A stretch of DNA of 64,000 nt, from assembly GCA_037576195.1 (NCBI GenBank), contig CM075102.1, positions 5,332,001 through 5,396,000 of the forward strand, given 5' to 3'. This document shows, one piece after another, positions 41,401 through 51,059 of this stretch. The notes below the pieces were generated by a model. That model worked only from the letters and a program-made list of their open reading frames with translations. It made no database searches and was not told where the DNA came from. Both the position numbers and the translations under genes were made by a program. Source of the DNA: Phytoseiulus persimilis (taxonomy: Eukaryota; Arthropoda; Arachnida; Mesostigmata; Phytoseiidae). Numbering within the stretch: position 1 is the stretch's first letter; every line of letters starts with the position of its first letter.

Positions 41401-42585
41401 CTGAATCGGGTGACCATCGGCGGCGGTACACGGAGTTGCCAGCGACCGAAGGCGAGGGGATCCCAACCTCCTCCATGTGGAAGAACCGATCGCTGTTGCG
41501 TCCGCGCCACTATCAATCCTAAGTTGAACTTCCACCCCGTTGATGAGCAAACGGACGAGAGCTCGAGGTGAAGGAGTTACTTCGTTATCCGAATCCAGTC
41601 GCGAGAGACGGATTGAGCCGACTTGAGCACGTAACGGGCTACGCCCTCCTCCTCCGGACATGCAGGCCTTTTGGATGTGTCCAACCTTTTGACACCGCCT
41701 GCAGATTTCTTTCAAGAACGGGCACTTGGAACGGATGTGTCTCCCTAAGCATCCCTTGCATTTCATAACGGAATTCTCTTCCGGGCCTCTTTGTGTAGGA
41801 CGTCGATTGCCTTGACTGACCTGCTGCGCTACCCGCTTGATCCCAACGGCCGAATCTTCCACTGCGTTCATGGACAGGCCGATGGCCGCGTCTTCGAGCC
41901 GTGTTACGTGTTGCTTCACTTTCTCTCGAAGCTCGAGCAGAGTGACTGCCGGTTTCTCGTCCAGAGTTCTAAATACTACTGAACGGAAATGACTGAACGA
42001 TGGACCGGTTGCCATCAGCAGCGCGAGGAAAATCTTGAATTGATCGGTCGACAGATTGTTCACCTCGAACTCGTCACCCTTGAGATTACAAAGATTGAGA
42101 ATCTCCTCAGGTTTGGTTCCTGGAGCAGAGCGAATACTGGGAATGTCGTACCTACGACGGAACAGTGACTTGGTGGGTCCAAAAAGCGCCTCCAGGATTT
42201 CGATCAGCTCCCCGAAGGACTTGTCCTCCGGCTTTGCCGGCGAGACGTGGCATCGAAGACGACTGTACTCTTCCATGCCGAGAGCTTTCAACAAAACCTT
42301 TGCCTTGAGTGAAGGTGTGGTGACACACTCTTCGAGAATGCCTTTGTTCCGACCGTACCACTGATGGAACGCGTTATCCGCCTCAGGAAGATAAGTGAAT
42401 GTGCCTACAAGCGTCGCAGCATTCGTAAGGGCGGTCGATTGTGCCCGATCTTCCGTAGACGGCACACCTCCGATGCCGCTCAGCTTCGCGAGGATCCCAG
42501 TGAGTGTCTCGAAAATCTCCGGAAGATTTGGAGCGACCTTGCCGGCCGCTACCTTGCCACTGTCGTTCTTGTCTTGCTCTGACAT
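38417..42585 (-). pseudogene. Gypsy gag-pol polyprotein with one frameshift
   Basis: Start MSEQDKNDSG at 42585. Gag occupies the first 275 residues or so, then two zinc knuckles (CKGCLGRHIRSKC and CRRCQKVGHIQKAC; the pair is typical of invertebrate Gypsy lineages), protease with DSGAD, reverse transcriptase with FSQLDLADAYLQLPL and YLDDILIM (about 40650-40671), and RNase H starting VVAADACDTGIGG. A single missing base near 40100-40106, in an A-rich run, shifts the frame inside RNase H. The second frame (38417-40033) continues RNase H (QTDHRPLVAL), then integrase with an HHCC finger (HLAHPGVRRM..CVHC) and the DDE core (HLDFAEP, VSDNGPQF, QSNGQAEK). Gag and pol are fused without a stop. An assembly error at the homopolymer is an alternative to a real mutation. 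Confidence 0.92.
38423..38437 (-). other. Gypsy polypurine tract
   Basis: Minus strand GGAGGAAGGGAGGAA directly precedes the 3' LTR, as expected for the plus-strand DNA primer of an LTR element. Confidence 0.85.
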
Positions 42586-42610
42586 CAGGGTTCCCGCAAA
42601 GAACTTCACA

Positions 42611-42621
42611 CGGCTGCGCCA
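42611..42621 (-). other. Gypsy primer-binding site
   Basis: Minus strand TGGCGCAGCCG three bases after the 5' LTR. The first eight bases match the tRNA-Ser-type primer site of many Gypsy elements, and the decayed element at 13126 has TGGCGCAGTCGG. Confidence 0.75.
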
Positions 42622-42624
42622 AAA

Positions 42625-42786
42625 TGTTGGGTACCTCGCTTAGGTATGGAACGGGTGGAGGAACCTACAGTGACAACGACGTTGATCGGAGAGATTGGCC
42701 AAAGCTCAGCCACTGAAGCTGATCATGCCAATGCTTTTATTTCAACCAAGAACGAAAACTGGGAAAGGGAAAACCGGGTCTCAACA
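42625..42786 (-). repeat. Gypsy 5' LTR (162 bp)
   Basis: High-coordinate LTR, no difference seen from 38261-38422. Immediately followed by target duplication copy CTCCT (42787-42791). Confidence 0.95.
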
Positions 42787-43260
42787 CTCCTTGAACGCTC
42801 CCTGGCCAAGCTAGACTCAGACGAGGCCACTCGGGCAAAGATCACGGAGAACAAGGAGAGAATGATGGAGATGTTGGCCCAGAGAGAGAAAGCCAGACAA
42901 GACAGAGAAATTCTGCGGAAGGAGAGGGAGAAAGAAAAGCTCCAACAAATCCGAAATGCAGCTGTCAGAGAGGCAGAAGGAAACAGATCGAGGGATGCTA
43001 CCAGAGGCCGACAGCCAGACAAACGCAAATTCGATCATTCCAGGGACGACAAACAGACACACGTGGAAGAGAGACCGGGGACGAAAACCCCAAAATCTCG
43101 ACCAGGTGAAGCAGGTGGAAGCGGCCGACAACCGCCAAAACCCCAGCCGAAAGGAGACGGAGCGGGCAGAGGCGGCAGACAACCGCACAGGCCAAATCCG
43201 AGAAGAGGAGGACCGAGTGGAAGCTCGGCGTCTCACCCCAAAAACAGGAATCGTCCCTAG
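42787..43260 (+). pseudogene. LINE ORF1, 3' part (basic, coiled)
   Basis: Continuation of ORF1 after the Gypsy: ERSLAKLDSDEATRAK, a helical KEREKEKLQQ segment, then a very basic, Pro/Gly-rich tail (RGRQPDKRKFDHSR, GGRQPHRPNPRRGG), stop TAG at 43258-43260. Counting one copy of the target duplication, its phase agrees with 37311-38260, so the insertion cut an otherwise open ORF1. The basic tail fits RNA binding. Confidence 0.8.
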
Positions 43261-44158
43261 CAGCCCCGAACCCGCCCTCGGAGAGAAAGAGAGCCAAGAA
43301 CGGCGAACCATCGAACCGAGCGGCGGGAAAACAGCGGTAGATCCTCGAGCACGAACGACTCCCAAAGGAAAACATCGGGTGAGCCCAACGAGAGTCAGAG
43401 CGGGAAGAAAACCCAATGATGTCTCAATAAACATTGCAGTTTTGAATATGAACGGATGTACTCATTCCAAATGGGCCCAATTAGAAGGGGATATCCTCAG
43501 AAGAGAGGGCATTGATTACATTCTAATACAGGAAACCCATCTAGCCAACCTACAAAAGCCACCCACGATCCAAGGATACCCATGGGTTGGAAGCAACCGA
43601 AAAATTGCAACCAACAGAACTCCTACGGGAGGAGTAGGAATACTAAGCAATGCATACCTTGACCATGAGTGGACGGAGAAAGGTACGGATTGGGTGGCAT
43701 TGGCGATAAAGTACAACTCGAAAAGGCTGATCCTCATCAGTGTGTACATCTCACACTCGAAAAAAGAGGAAAACGAAAAATTGTACACAGAAATCTCGAA
43801 ACTGATCAGAACAAAATGTGAGCACACAGATTGCATTCTGATCGGGGGAGATATGAACGCGCATCTGGAAAAATTTGATGGCAAATCAAATACAAGAGGC
43901 AGATTGCTCGAAGACTTCGTGACTGAACACAGGCTGACAATCCTGAATGGCTCAGAAAAGTGCGAAGGGAGATATACGAGGAAATCAGCGGTCTTAGATT
44001 ATGTGCTGGCAAACCACGCAGCAGCGGATCTAGTCCAACACATGAAAATTGACGACGAAAGACTGATCACCAATATCTCAGACCACAACCTGATCACGAT
44101 CCAATGCAAATTGGAAAAGGCCAGGAGACCCACTGCAAAAAAAATCTCAATCATATAA
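42956..44158 (+). CDS. LINE ORF2 N-terminus with APE endonuclease
   Basis: The frame opens at ATG 42956, 305 bases before ORF1 ends and in a different phase (+1). Its first 150 residues are basic, antiparallel to nothing known, and overlap the ORF1 tail. The APE endonuclease starts near 43430: VLNMNG, LIQETH (catalytic Glu), GGVGIL, LISVYI, IGGDMNAH (Asp/Asn), RLLEDF, LDYVLAN, and ISDHNLI (catalytic Asp-His). All key motifs are present. A run of eight A (44137-44144) shifts the phase before the RT, so this frame ends at 44158. Confidence 0.8.
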   Translation: MQLSERQKETDRGMLPEADSQTNANSIIPGTTNRHTWKRDRGRKPQNLDQVKQVEAADNRQNPSRKETERAEAADNRTGQIREEEDRVEARRLTPKTGIVPSSPEPALGEKESQERRTIEPSGGKTAVDPRARTTPKGKHRVSPTRVRAGRKPNDVSINIAVLNMNGCTHSKWAQLEGDILRREGIDYILIQETHLANLQKPPTIQGYPWVGSNRKIATNRTPTGGVGILSNAYLDHEWTEKGTDWVALAIKYNSKRLILISVYISHSKKEENEKLYTEISKLIRTKCEHTDCILIGGDMNAHLEKFDGKSNTRGRLLEDFVTEHRLTILNGSEKCEGRYTRKSAVLDYVLANHAAADLVQHMKIDDERLITNISDHNLITIQCKLEKARRPTAKKISII

Positions 44159-46658
44159 TAGATTCCCGAAAAGCAGCAGCTTTAGCCCAAAAAGGGCTGT
44201 GGACCAGTGCATTGAGGGGACACGTAACGTACGACGAGCTGAAAAACGAAATCGCGTCAGCATCAAAGCAAGCATGCCGAAAACTGAAAGCACGAGATCG
44301 TCCCATGGTTTTCTCGAGAGAAATCAAAGAGGAGACCCAGCTCCGCAAAGCAGCCAACCAAGCCTACAGAGCGGCCCGCAAAGCCGGAACGGGAGAGGAG
44401 GAGGCGTTGAGAGCGTACCGAACACAACAGCAGAGAGTCAGAGCGGCGGTAGCGAAGGAGCTACGGATGGGACAGCGGAAAACCCTCTCATACGTACTTA
44501 ACGCGCCGAGACATGAGAAAGGCAGACGCTTCTGGCGAATCGTGAATCGAGACAACAGAGGCGAGAGCAAAAGGATTATACTGAGGGACGAACGTGGAGA
44601 GGAAATTCCCCGGTCCCGAACGGCTAATCACCTTACTCATGTGGGGAAGAGGATACTCATGGCGACTCATCCAAATTTGGAGCGCCCACAGGTAGGAAAG
44701 ATGGAACCTACCGAGATAGTGGTCACGGAGGCAGAAGTCTCCAAGGCACTCGCCAGCCTGTCGAAAGCATCCGCTATGGGTCTCGACAGAATCCCAAGCG
44801 GAATTGTGAAGGACCTAGAGGAAATGGGACGAGGATATATCACCCAAGTCTTCAATAAGATCCTAGATGGACAGGAAGAGATCCCGGAGGACTGGAAAGA
44901 AGGAAGACTAGTCATGGTGGAGAAGCCAAACTCCACCCGTCGCAACCTTCTGACATACAGACCTCTAACAATCTCCCCAGTGCTCTATCGACTATTCATG
45001 AAAATCCTGGCAAATAGGATCTCAGAATGGATGGAAAACGAGAACATATTGGGAGAAATGCAGGCAGAGTTCAGGAAGGGCAGGAGAGGTGAAGATAATA
45101 TCTTCATCCTTACGAGTGCCATAGAGCTGTCCAGACTCCGGAAAGAGGGACTGGTATGCTGCTTCCTGGACTGCTCAGCTGCTTACGATCGAGTGTGTAG
45201 AAATACGCTGTGGAAGAAACTCAGAGAGCTGGGAATGAACCAGGCGTGGATCGAATTGCTCCGAAACCTGTATACAGGAACCAGAAGCAAGCTGCTCCAC
45301 GGAGAACACTCATCAGAGTGGGTAGAGACAACAGAAGGTCTCCGACAAGGATGCCCAGGAAGCCCTGTATTATACCAACTATACACCTCATCACTTGAAG
45401 AGCGCCTACAGAACAGTGGCTGCGGCTTCAGAGTGCGAAAATAAGGAAACTTCTGGAACACGTTGGAGAAGAAATACACCAACATATCCGGACTGCTTTT
45501 CGCCGACGATCTCATCCTGATGGGGAGAAACTTCGCGGAACTAGAAAAGCTGTTAGAAATCACGTCCCAGTTCGGAGACGAAACGAAACTAACATTCAAC
45601 CCAACAAAGAGTGCGACCATGATTCTCTCCGAGTGTGGGATTGGCACAGAGAAAATCCTCAAGGTCCAAGGTAGGGACATACCGAAGGCCTCGCACTACA
45701 AGTACCTGGGAATCACGGTATCAGACAATGAGAACTACATGAGTGTCCAAGAGGACATCTGGGTAGAAAAATCTCAGAAGGTTCTGAACCAACTGCAAGC
45801 AAGGGCGCTCTGGGGATTCAACAGATTTGAAATCTCCAAGACGCTGTGAAAGGCGGTCGCCCTCCCAGCACTCACATACGCGAACGCAGTGACAGTGATG
45901 TCGAAATCTCTGGAAAATAGAATATCGGTGGCCCAGAACGAGGCGGGGAGATTTTCTCTTTGGATCCCCAACAGCAAAGTGGCAAGCGAATTCGTCACAG
46001 GCGAGCTGGGCTGGTCAACCTTCAGAGCAAGAGAAGCTCAAAGTAAGGTGAGATATTTCAACAGAGTAAAATCCATGCAAGACCACAGATGGCCGAAAGC
46101 CATACTGGACATGATGGAACTAACCGGAGTGAAAACAAGGGCAATACACAGAGAACAGGAACTGCGCCGTGAATTTGAATGTGGAGGAATCACCCTAACT
46201 TTCACGAAGGAGGGCATCCCACTCCAGGGTACTTTCAACAAAGCGATCAGAGAAAAGATCCGCGAGATTGAAACGACTAAATGGAGAGACTCGATGAGTC
46301 GGAAAGTTAGTCTGACCCTATACAGGACCCATGCTGTGGAAAGAGGGCAAAATGGATCAAGCAAAATCCCCACGACAACAGCAGAGGATCCGCCTTGCTG
46401 GCGCTCAGCAGAGCAGGAATGCTAGGAACAAGGAGCGTCAGAACATACTCCGAACCGGGACTAGAAACGACCTGCGTGAAATGCGGAATGGTCCCGGAGA
46501 CTATGCGCCACGTAATCTGTGAATGCAACGATGCCTTCTTCGAGGACGAGGAAGTGCTGAGGCGACTGGGACTCGACGAAGACCCCTCACTAGAGACGAT
46601 GGACCAAACCAAGGGACTCCTACAGCGGTGGGAGAAAGAAACATGCAATATCCGCTGA
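44104..46658 (+). pseudogene. LINE ORF2 reverse transcriptase, multiply broken
   Basis: RT of the long LINE: RPLTISPVLYRLF, EFRKGRRGEDN, motif A CFLDCSAAYD, motif B GLRQGCPGSPVLY, motif C LLFADDLILMG, YKYLGITVS, and C-terminal CVKCG..ETMRHVICEC knuckle. Lesions: frameshift at the A8 run (about 44140), TAA at 45442-45444 (the truncated LINE has a lysine codon near there), TGA at 45847-45849 where the other copy has Trp (TGG), and a frameshift near 46395-46420. The motif residues themselves are intact. Confidence 0.88.
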
Positions 46659-46769
46659 GTTTACTCGCCACTGAAGTGAAAGTGTCATCCTTACTATATA
46701 TAATCGGCTTCGTCTGTAAGTTTGTCAGTTTGTCTGTTCGTCCGCACTTTTTCTGGAACACATGGGAGT

Positions 46770-48935
46770 GATTCCGGGACCAATCTGACCTTGACTGTCC
46801 CGAGTCTGGAGAGGTGATTGGATGAGGTGGAGAGGTACGAGTCTGACTACAGGGTGGGTCCTCTAAGCTGCAACATTTTCGTGGCCTTTCTGTTTTGGGC
46901 TGTATTTCGGTCAAATTTTATCCGATGTGGGAATTTTTTTTTGATCGAAAGCTCTTGAAGAGACGCATCTTTTCGCCCCATTATTTTTGATCATCAGATC
47001 AGTGTTGAGTTTTCCAGAGCCTGTCGAAGTTTTCCTCAATTCAATACCTGGTCCCTGAAAGAACTAACCAGGAAATCGCCGATTCTCAACCGATTTCGGA
47101 AATTAAAAAACGGAAAGATTCCCCTCGGACCCAGCTACAAAACGCTCGCAAGAACGCGCGGATCGGTTGCGAACCGGAGGAACGGTATTCAATACGAGAT
47201 ACCCCAAAATTGAGCCTCCCGGACCCCCTGCCGACCCCTCCAGTAAAGAACTGCCTGTAACTCCTCAGGGAAGCCGATTTCGGAAATTTCACTGATTGCA
47301 AAAGTTTCTTATTTTGAGCCAAACTACCCGGAAACGAAGTCACCGAGTCGATCCGATAACTTTTTTTTTCCACCTCAACAGTCACTGGGCGCTCATCTCA
47401 TGACTTACCGTTCCTCCGGTTCGCAACCGATCCGCGCGTTGTTGCGAGCGTTTTGTAGCTGGGTTCGAGGGGAATCTTTCCGTTTTTTGATTTCCGAAAT
47501 CGGTTGAGAATCGGCGATTTCCTGGTTAGTTCTTTCAGGGACCATGGATTGAATTGAGGAAAACTTCGACAGGCTCTGGAAAACTCAACACTGATCTGAT
47601 GATCAAAAATAATGGAGCGAAAAGATGCGTCTCTTCAAGAGCTTTCGATCAAAAAATTCCCACATCGGATAAAATTTGACCGAAATACAGCCCAAAACAG
47701 AAAGGCCACGAAAATGTTGCAGCTTAGAGGACACACCCTGTATACTCTTCAAAAGCTGGAGGGGTGATTCTAGAACCAATCTGACCATACTTTTCAAAAC
47801 GTGGAGAGGTGATTCCGTGACCAATCTGAGCATTACTTTCCAACTCTGAAGGGTTGATTCCGAGACCAATCTGAGCATTACTTCCCAACTCCGGAGGGGT
47901 GATTCCGGGCTCAATCCGAGCATTAATTTCCAACTTTGGAGAGGTGATTCCGTGACCAATCTGAGCATTACTTCCCAACTCTGAAGGGGTGATTCCGGGG
48001 CCAATCTGAGCATTAATTTCCAACTCTGGAGGGGTGATTCCGAGACCAATCTGAGCATTACTTCCCAACTCTGGAGGGGTGATTCCGAGACCAATCTGAG
48101 CATTACTTCCCAACTCCGGAGGGGTGATTCCGGGCTCAATCTGAGCATTAATTTCCAACTTTGGAGAGGTGATTCCGTGACCAATCTGAGCACCACTTTC
48201 CAACTCTGGAGGGGTGATTCCGAGACCGATCTGAGCATTACTTTCCAACTCTGAAGGGGTGATTCCGGGGCCAATCTGAGCATTACTTTCCAACTCTGGA
48301 GGGTTGATTCCGAGACCAATCTGAGCATTACTTCCCAACTCTGAAGGGTTGATTCCGAGACCAACCTGAGCATTACTTCCCAACTCCGGAGGGGTGATTC
48401 CGGGCTCAATCTGAGCATTAATTTCCAACTTTGGAGAGGTGATTCCGTGACCAATCTGAGCACTACTTTCCAACTCTGGAGGGGTGATTCCGATACCGAT
48501 CTGAGCATTACTTTCCAACTCTGAAGGGGTGATTCCGGGGCCAATCTGAGCATTACTTTCCAACTCTGGAGGGTTGATTCCGAGACCAATCTGAGCATTA
48601 CTTCCCAACTCTGGAGGGGTGATTCCGAGACCAATCTGAGCATTACTCCCCAACTCTGAAGGGTTGATTCCGAGACCAATCTGAGCATTACTTCCCAACT
48701 CTGAAGGGTTGATTCCGAGACCAATCTGAGCATTACTTCCCAACTCCGGAGGGGTGATTCCGGGCTCAATCTGAGCATTAATTTCCAACTTTGGAGAGGT
48801 GATTCCGTGACCAATCTGAGCACTAGTTTCCAACTCTGGAGGGGTGATTCCGAGACCGATCTGAGCATTACTTCCCAACTCCGAAGGGGTGATTCCGGGG
48901 TCAATCTGACCATATTTTTCAAAATCAGAATGCTG
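46770..48935. repeat. 45-bp minisatellite array with higher-order pattern
   Basis: About 25 tandem units of the type GGAGGGGTGATTCCGAGACC followed by AATCTGAGCATTACTTCCCA and ACTCT (45 bp), the main array at about 47755-48930, with one degenerate unit at 46770-46840 left of the MITE. Since 45 is a multiple of three, minus-strand frames stay open (15-residue repeats such as SPLQSWEVMLRLVSE). Variant units recur in a fixed order (LVTE-, LSPE-, then LVSE-type units in translation), showing a higher-order repeat. Left flank TTTGTCAGTTTGTCTGTTCG and the GGAACACATGGG lead-in match those of the short arrays at 26950 and 52615. Confidence 0.9.
46850..47740. mobile_element. Foldback MITE, 891 bp, flanked by TA
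   Basis: Terminal inverted repeats of about 335 bp (46850-47186 and about 47406-47740) flank a spacer of about 220 bp. Ends are CAGGGTGGGTCCTCTAAGCT and, inverted, CAGGGTGTGTCCTCTAAGCT; TA lies on both sides (46848-46849 and 47741-47742). The CAGGGTG terminus is also that of the mariner-type element at 56394, so it may be mobilised by a related transposase (inference). No coding capacity. It is inserted into the minisatellite. Confidence 0.88.
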
Positions 48936-50448
48936 ACCCAGTGAAGGGAGAGAAAAGTGCCTCGATGGCAGGGAGCGCCGTTATGGGAGAGCCGTGTTAT
49001 GACGCTGCTCTTATGCTGTGAGCGCTACATTTCTCTCTCCAACGCGGCTTCGTGTCGCCCCAGACGATGCTCATCTGAATTCGAGGTACCGTTGGAATTC
49101 GTCGGAAACCGCAGCTTCCGTCGGGGCTGCGGCGTGGTTCCGAGAGACTCGGAGTTTGTTCCGGAGCTGAATTCTTTCGAATGAAGTCCCAGCACCACGC
49201 AGACGGCTGAGAAATCGGTTGGGCTCGCTCTTCGCCCTCGTCAGAGACCAAAACTTGGGAGGATCCAGGTCTGAGCAGCAAACATCACTGTAGGCAGAAA
49301 CCGCGGGCTTCGCGGAAATAGCGGGGCGCTGCCTCGAAGTCTCGAGCGGGACCCGCTCTCGCGGCGGAGGTTCCCGTTCGATCAAATATAGTCAACCACC
49401 GCCCGTCGAAGCTCTAACAGCCTTTGAGCCTTATTCGCAGTTGGATAGGGTTTCACTGGAGCCCCAGAGAACATAATTCTGACTCAACCGACAGCGTCTG
49501 GGCTCAGAATATCGTTGTAGAAGACGAAAAATTCTTCAGAAGGAGCAGGCTTCGGCTCTGCGACGGTTCACTGCGAATAACTTTGTCTTGAAAAAACACA
49601 AGTGAACCACCGAGCTGATTGATCCATGTACATTGATAGAAGCAGAGGGCTTCCTCTTTTTGAGAAGGGCATCGAGAGCCGGTCAGATGTGCAGGCAAAC
49701 GAGGAAAGTGATCCGAAGTTAGAACGAAATGTTTTGGAATAGACGACACATTAACGGCAGGTGATAAGAGTGGGCATCTCCGAAGGTTCGTTGGGAAAAC
49801 AAATCTCAGGTGGATTCAGTGGATAACGACTCCAAAGCCAACGGGGTTGTGATCCCTGGTGACTAGTGAACACAGACGCTCCTCAAGAATCGTGAACCGT
49901 AGTCGGAGAGCCGGAAAAGGCTGGGTTGCCTCGGAATGCCACGAAATACGAAATCTTCCCCTGGCTTATGTCAAGGCAGCTCACCGAGGGTCGCATGGGA
50001 GATCTCTGGCTTCTCCGGGGAGCTTCCGAGATGAGAGCAAACCTCTACTGTCTCTTACATCCGACAGCTTTAAACCCTCTGATCCTTGAGGATCTCTCGC
50101 TATGTTCGGCTCTCTCGAGTTTTTTTGAAAGGATGCTCGCATCCAGGAATCGATTTCTCGAAAATGCCTGTCGAATCACGGCGAACCTACCTGATTGAGA
50201 TTGTCCACCGGCAACACATGAGCGATGGCGGTTCTCGGACGTCTCAGAGCATCTCGTGGTGCTTTGAGACTCCGGTCATCCTTGCTCGGTTATCAGTCTC
50301 AGCAGAATTGAAACGCAACGGATCAGTGCGTTTTGCCCGTCTTGACGCGTTAACTCCATCGTAAGTTCGCTCTGGTTCTCCTCATCTTAACGATGGATCT
50401 CGCCGCTTGGATCGAATTAGTGAGAATCAAGGTCCCCAGACTTTCATC
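48936..50448. other. Nanos upstream flank of copy 3/4 border, nanos body missing
   Basis: From about 48990 (GTGTTATGACGCTGCTCTTATG) the sequence matches 16180-17480 and 23395-24790. It begins just upstream of where the nanos ATG would be, so the coding region itself is absent and minisatellite sequence is in its place. Minus-strand 49071-49385 is the third copy of the frame upstream of nanos, with the same TGA as copy 1. No intact gene. Confidence 0.6.
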
Positions 50449-50658
50449 ATGCTACCATTCAACAACATCAACATCGGCCACCGTTCACAGAGAACCGGGA
50501 AGAGCCTTCTGGAAATTTTGAGGGATGCCCCTTCTTTGACTGACAATCACGGGGAACTCGATAATTTAGTCCTTCAAGGAATTCCAGGAGAATGCATGAG
50601 TGGATTTACTGCAATATCTGGATTCATTCATGGCATAGACAGAGGTATCTCCCACTGA
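50449..50658 (+). CDS. Small plus-strand frame before acidic gene A, copy 4 (69 aa)
   Basis: Third open copy of the MLPFNNINIGHRSQRTG frame, same length as the others. Coding status uncertain. Confidence 0.35.
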   Translation: MLPFNNINIGHRSQRTGKSLLEILRDAPSLTDNHGELDNLVLQGIPGECMSGFTAISGFIHGIDRGISH

Positions 50659-50720
50659 TATGGAATATCTCTTATGAATCTTCCGAATTCCAAGTCCTTA
50701 CATTCATCAGGACTTTTGGA

Positions 50721-51059
50721 TCAGAATTCTTCTTCCATCGGTTCGGCCAATGCCTCCGCGGGCTCATCGTCATCGGAGGTTGGCGGCGTCGGAAACATTT
50801 CTACAAGGCGCTCCTCCAGATTCTCCTCGTGATCTTCCTCCCAATCCTCTCCGGGATCCTCCTCCTCCAGGATATCACCCATATCGAAGTCTTCGAAATC
50901 AAGATCGGATCGATCGGAATCTTCGAAATCAGGATCGGATCCATCGGAATCTTCATCGTCACTCGATGGCGGAGGCGAGAGAATGTCGTCGGGATGATCA
51001 CTGTAGAGGTTGACCACAACGAAGATCTCTCGTACATTTTCGACTCCTTCGAAGTCCAT
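50721..51059 (-). CDS. Acidic protein A, copy 4 (112 aa)
   Basis: Intact family A protein with the most changes (LYSDHPDDIL, DPDFEDSDRSDLDFED, DILEEED, HEENLEERLV, ALAEPMEEEF), yet the same length as copies 2 and 3 and the same overall layout. The changes keep acidity and both termini. Confidence 0.6.
   Translation of the reverse strand: MDFEGVENVREIFVVVNLYSDHPDDILSPPPSSDDEDSDGSDPDFEDSDRSDLDFEDFDMGDILEEEDPGEDWEEDHEENLEERLVEMFPTPPTSDDDEPAEALAEPMEEEF

Larger units (their letters stand above)
38261..42786 (-). mobile_element. Young Gypsy LTR retrotransposon, 4526 bp
   Basis: Two 162-bp LTRs (38261-38422 and 42625-42786), identical as far as I can read, with TGTTG..CAACA ends, flanked by CTCCT at 38256-38260 and 42787-42791. 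The minus orientation has a primer site (42611-42621), gag-pol and a purine tract (38423-38437). Identical LTRs mean very recent insertion. The element lacks an env-like gene. Its only visible defect is a one-base deletion in pol. Confidence 0.95.
37100..46690 (+). mobile_element. Nearly full-length LINE split by a Gypsy element
   Basis: Order: 5' UTR (about 37100-37310), ORF1 (37311-38260 and 42787-43260, interrupted by Gypsy), ORF2 with APE endonuclease and reverse transcriptase (42956-46658), very short 3' end. Without the Gypsy it would be about 5.1 kb, a normal LINE length. ORF2 carries a frameshift and two nonsense codons, plus a later frame change, so the copy is dead. Same family as the element at 9950-12768. 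The 5' boundary is approximate; no target duplication was seen. Confidence 0.9.
24880..50536. repeat. Tandem amplicon copy 3 (expanded by insertions)
   Basis: The longest copy. Order: acidic A (25065-25403), frame M (26325), small minisatellite (26990-27140), deleted B (27688-27786), frame C (28678-29260), tRNA-like segment (29770), basic-protein gene (30175-30494), solo LTR (31233-31480), shared D sequence to about 32880. Then come about 16 kb of inserted or unit-specific DNA (Helitron remnant, unassigned frames, LINE with Gypsy, minisatellite with MITE), and the nanos flank (about 49000-50536) without the nanos coding part. Confidence 0.8.

Noticed and set aside
42817-43434. 205-aa minus-strand frame opposite LINE ORF1/ORF2
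   Set aside because: Antisense of the basic, purine-rich ORF1 tail; no independent support.
47603-48922. Two 384-439 aa minus-strand frames in the minisatellite
   Set aside because: A 45-bp period keeps any stop-free frame open; no start, domain or flanking gene context supports a protein.
46770-48935. CRISPR-like regular repeat
   Set aside because: Units are contiguous 45-mers without unique spacers, in a clearly eukaryotic context.
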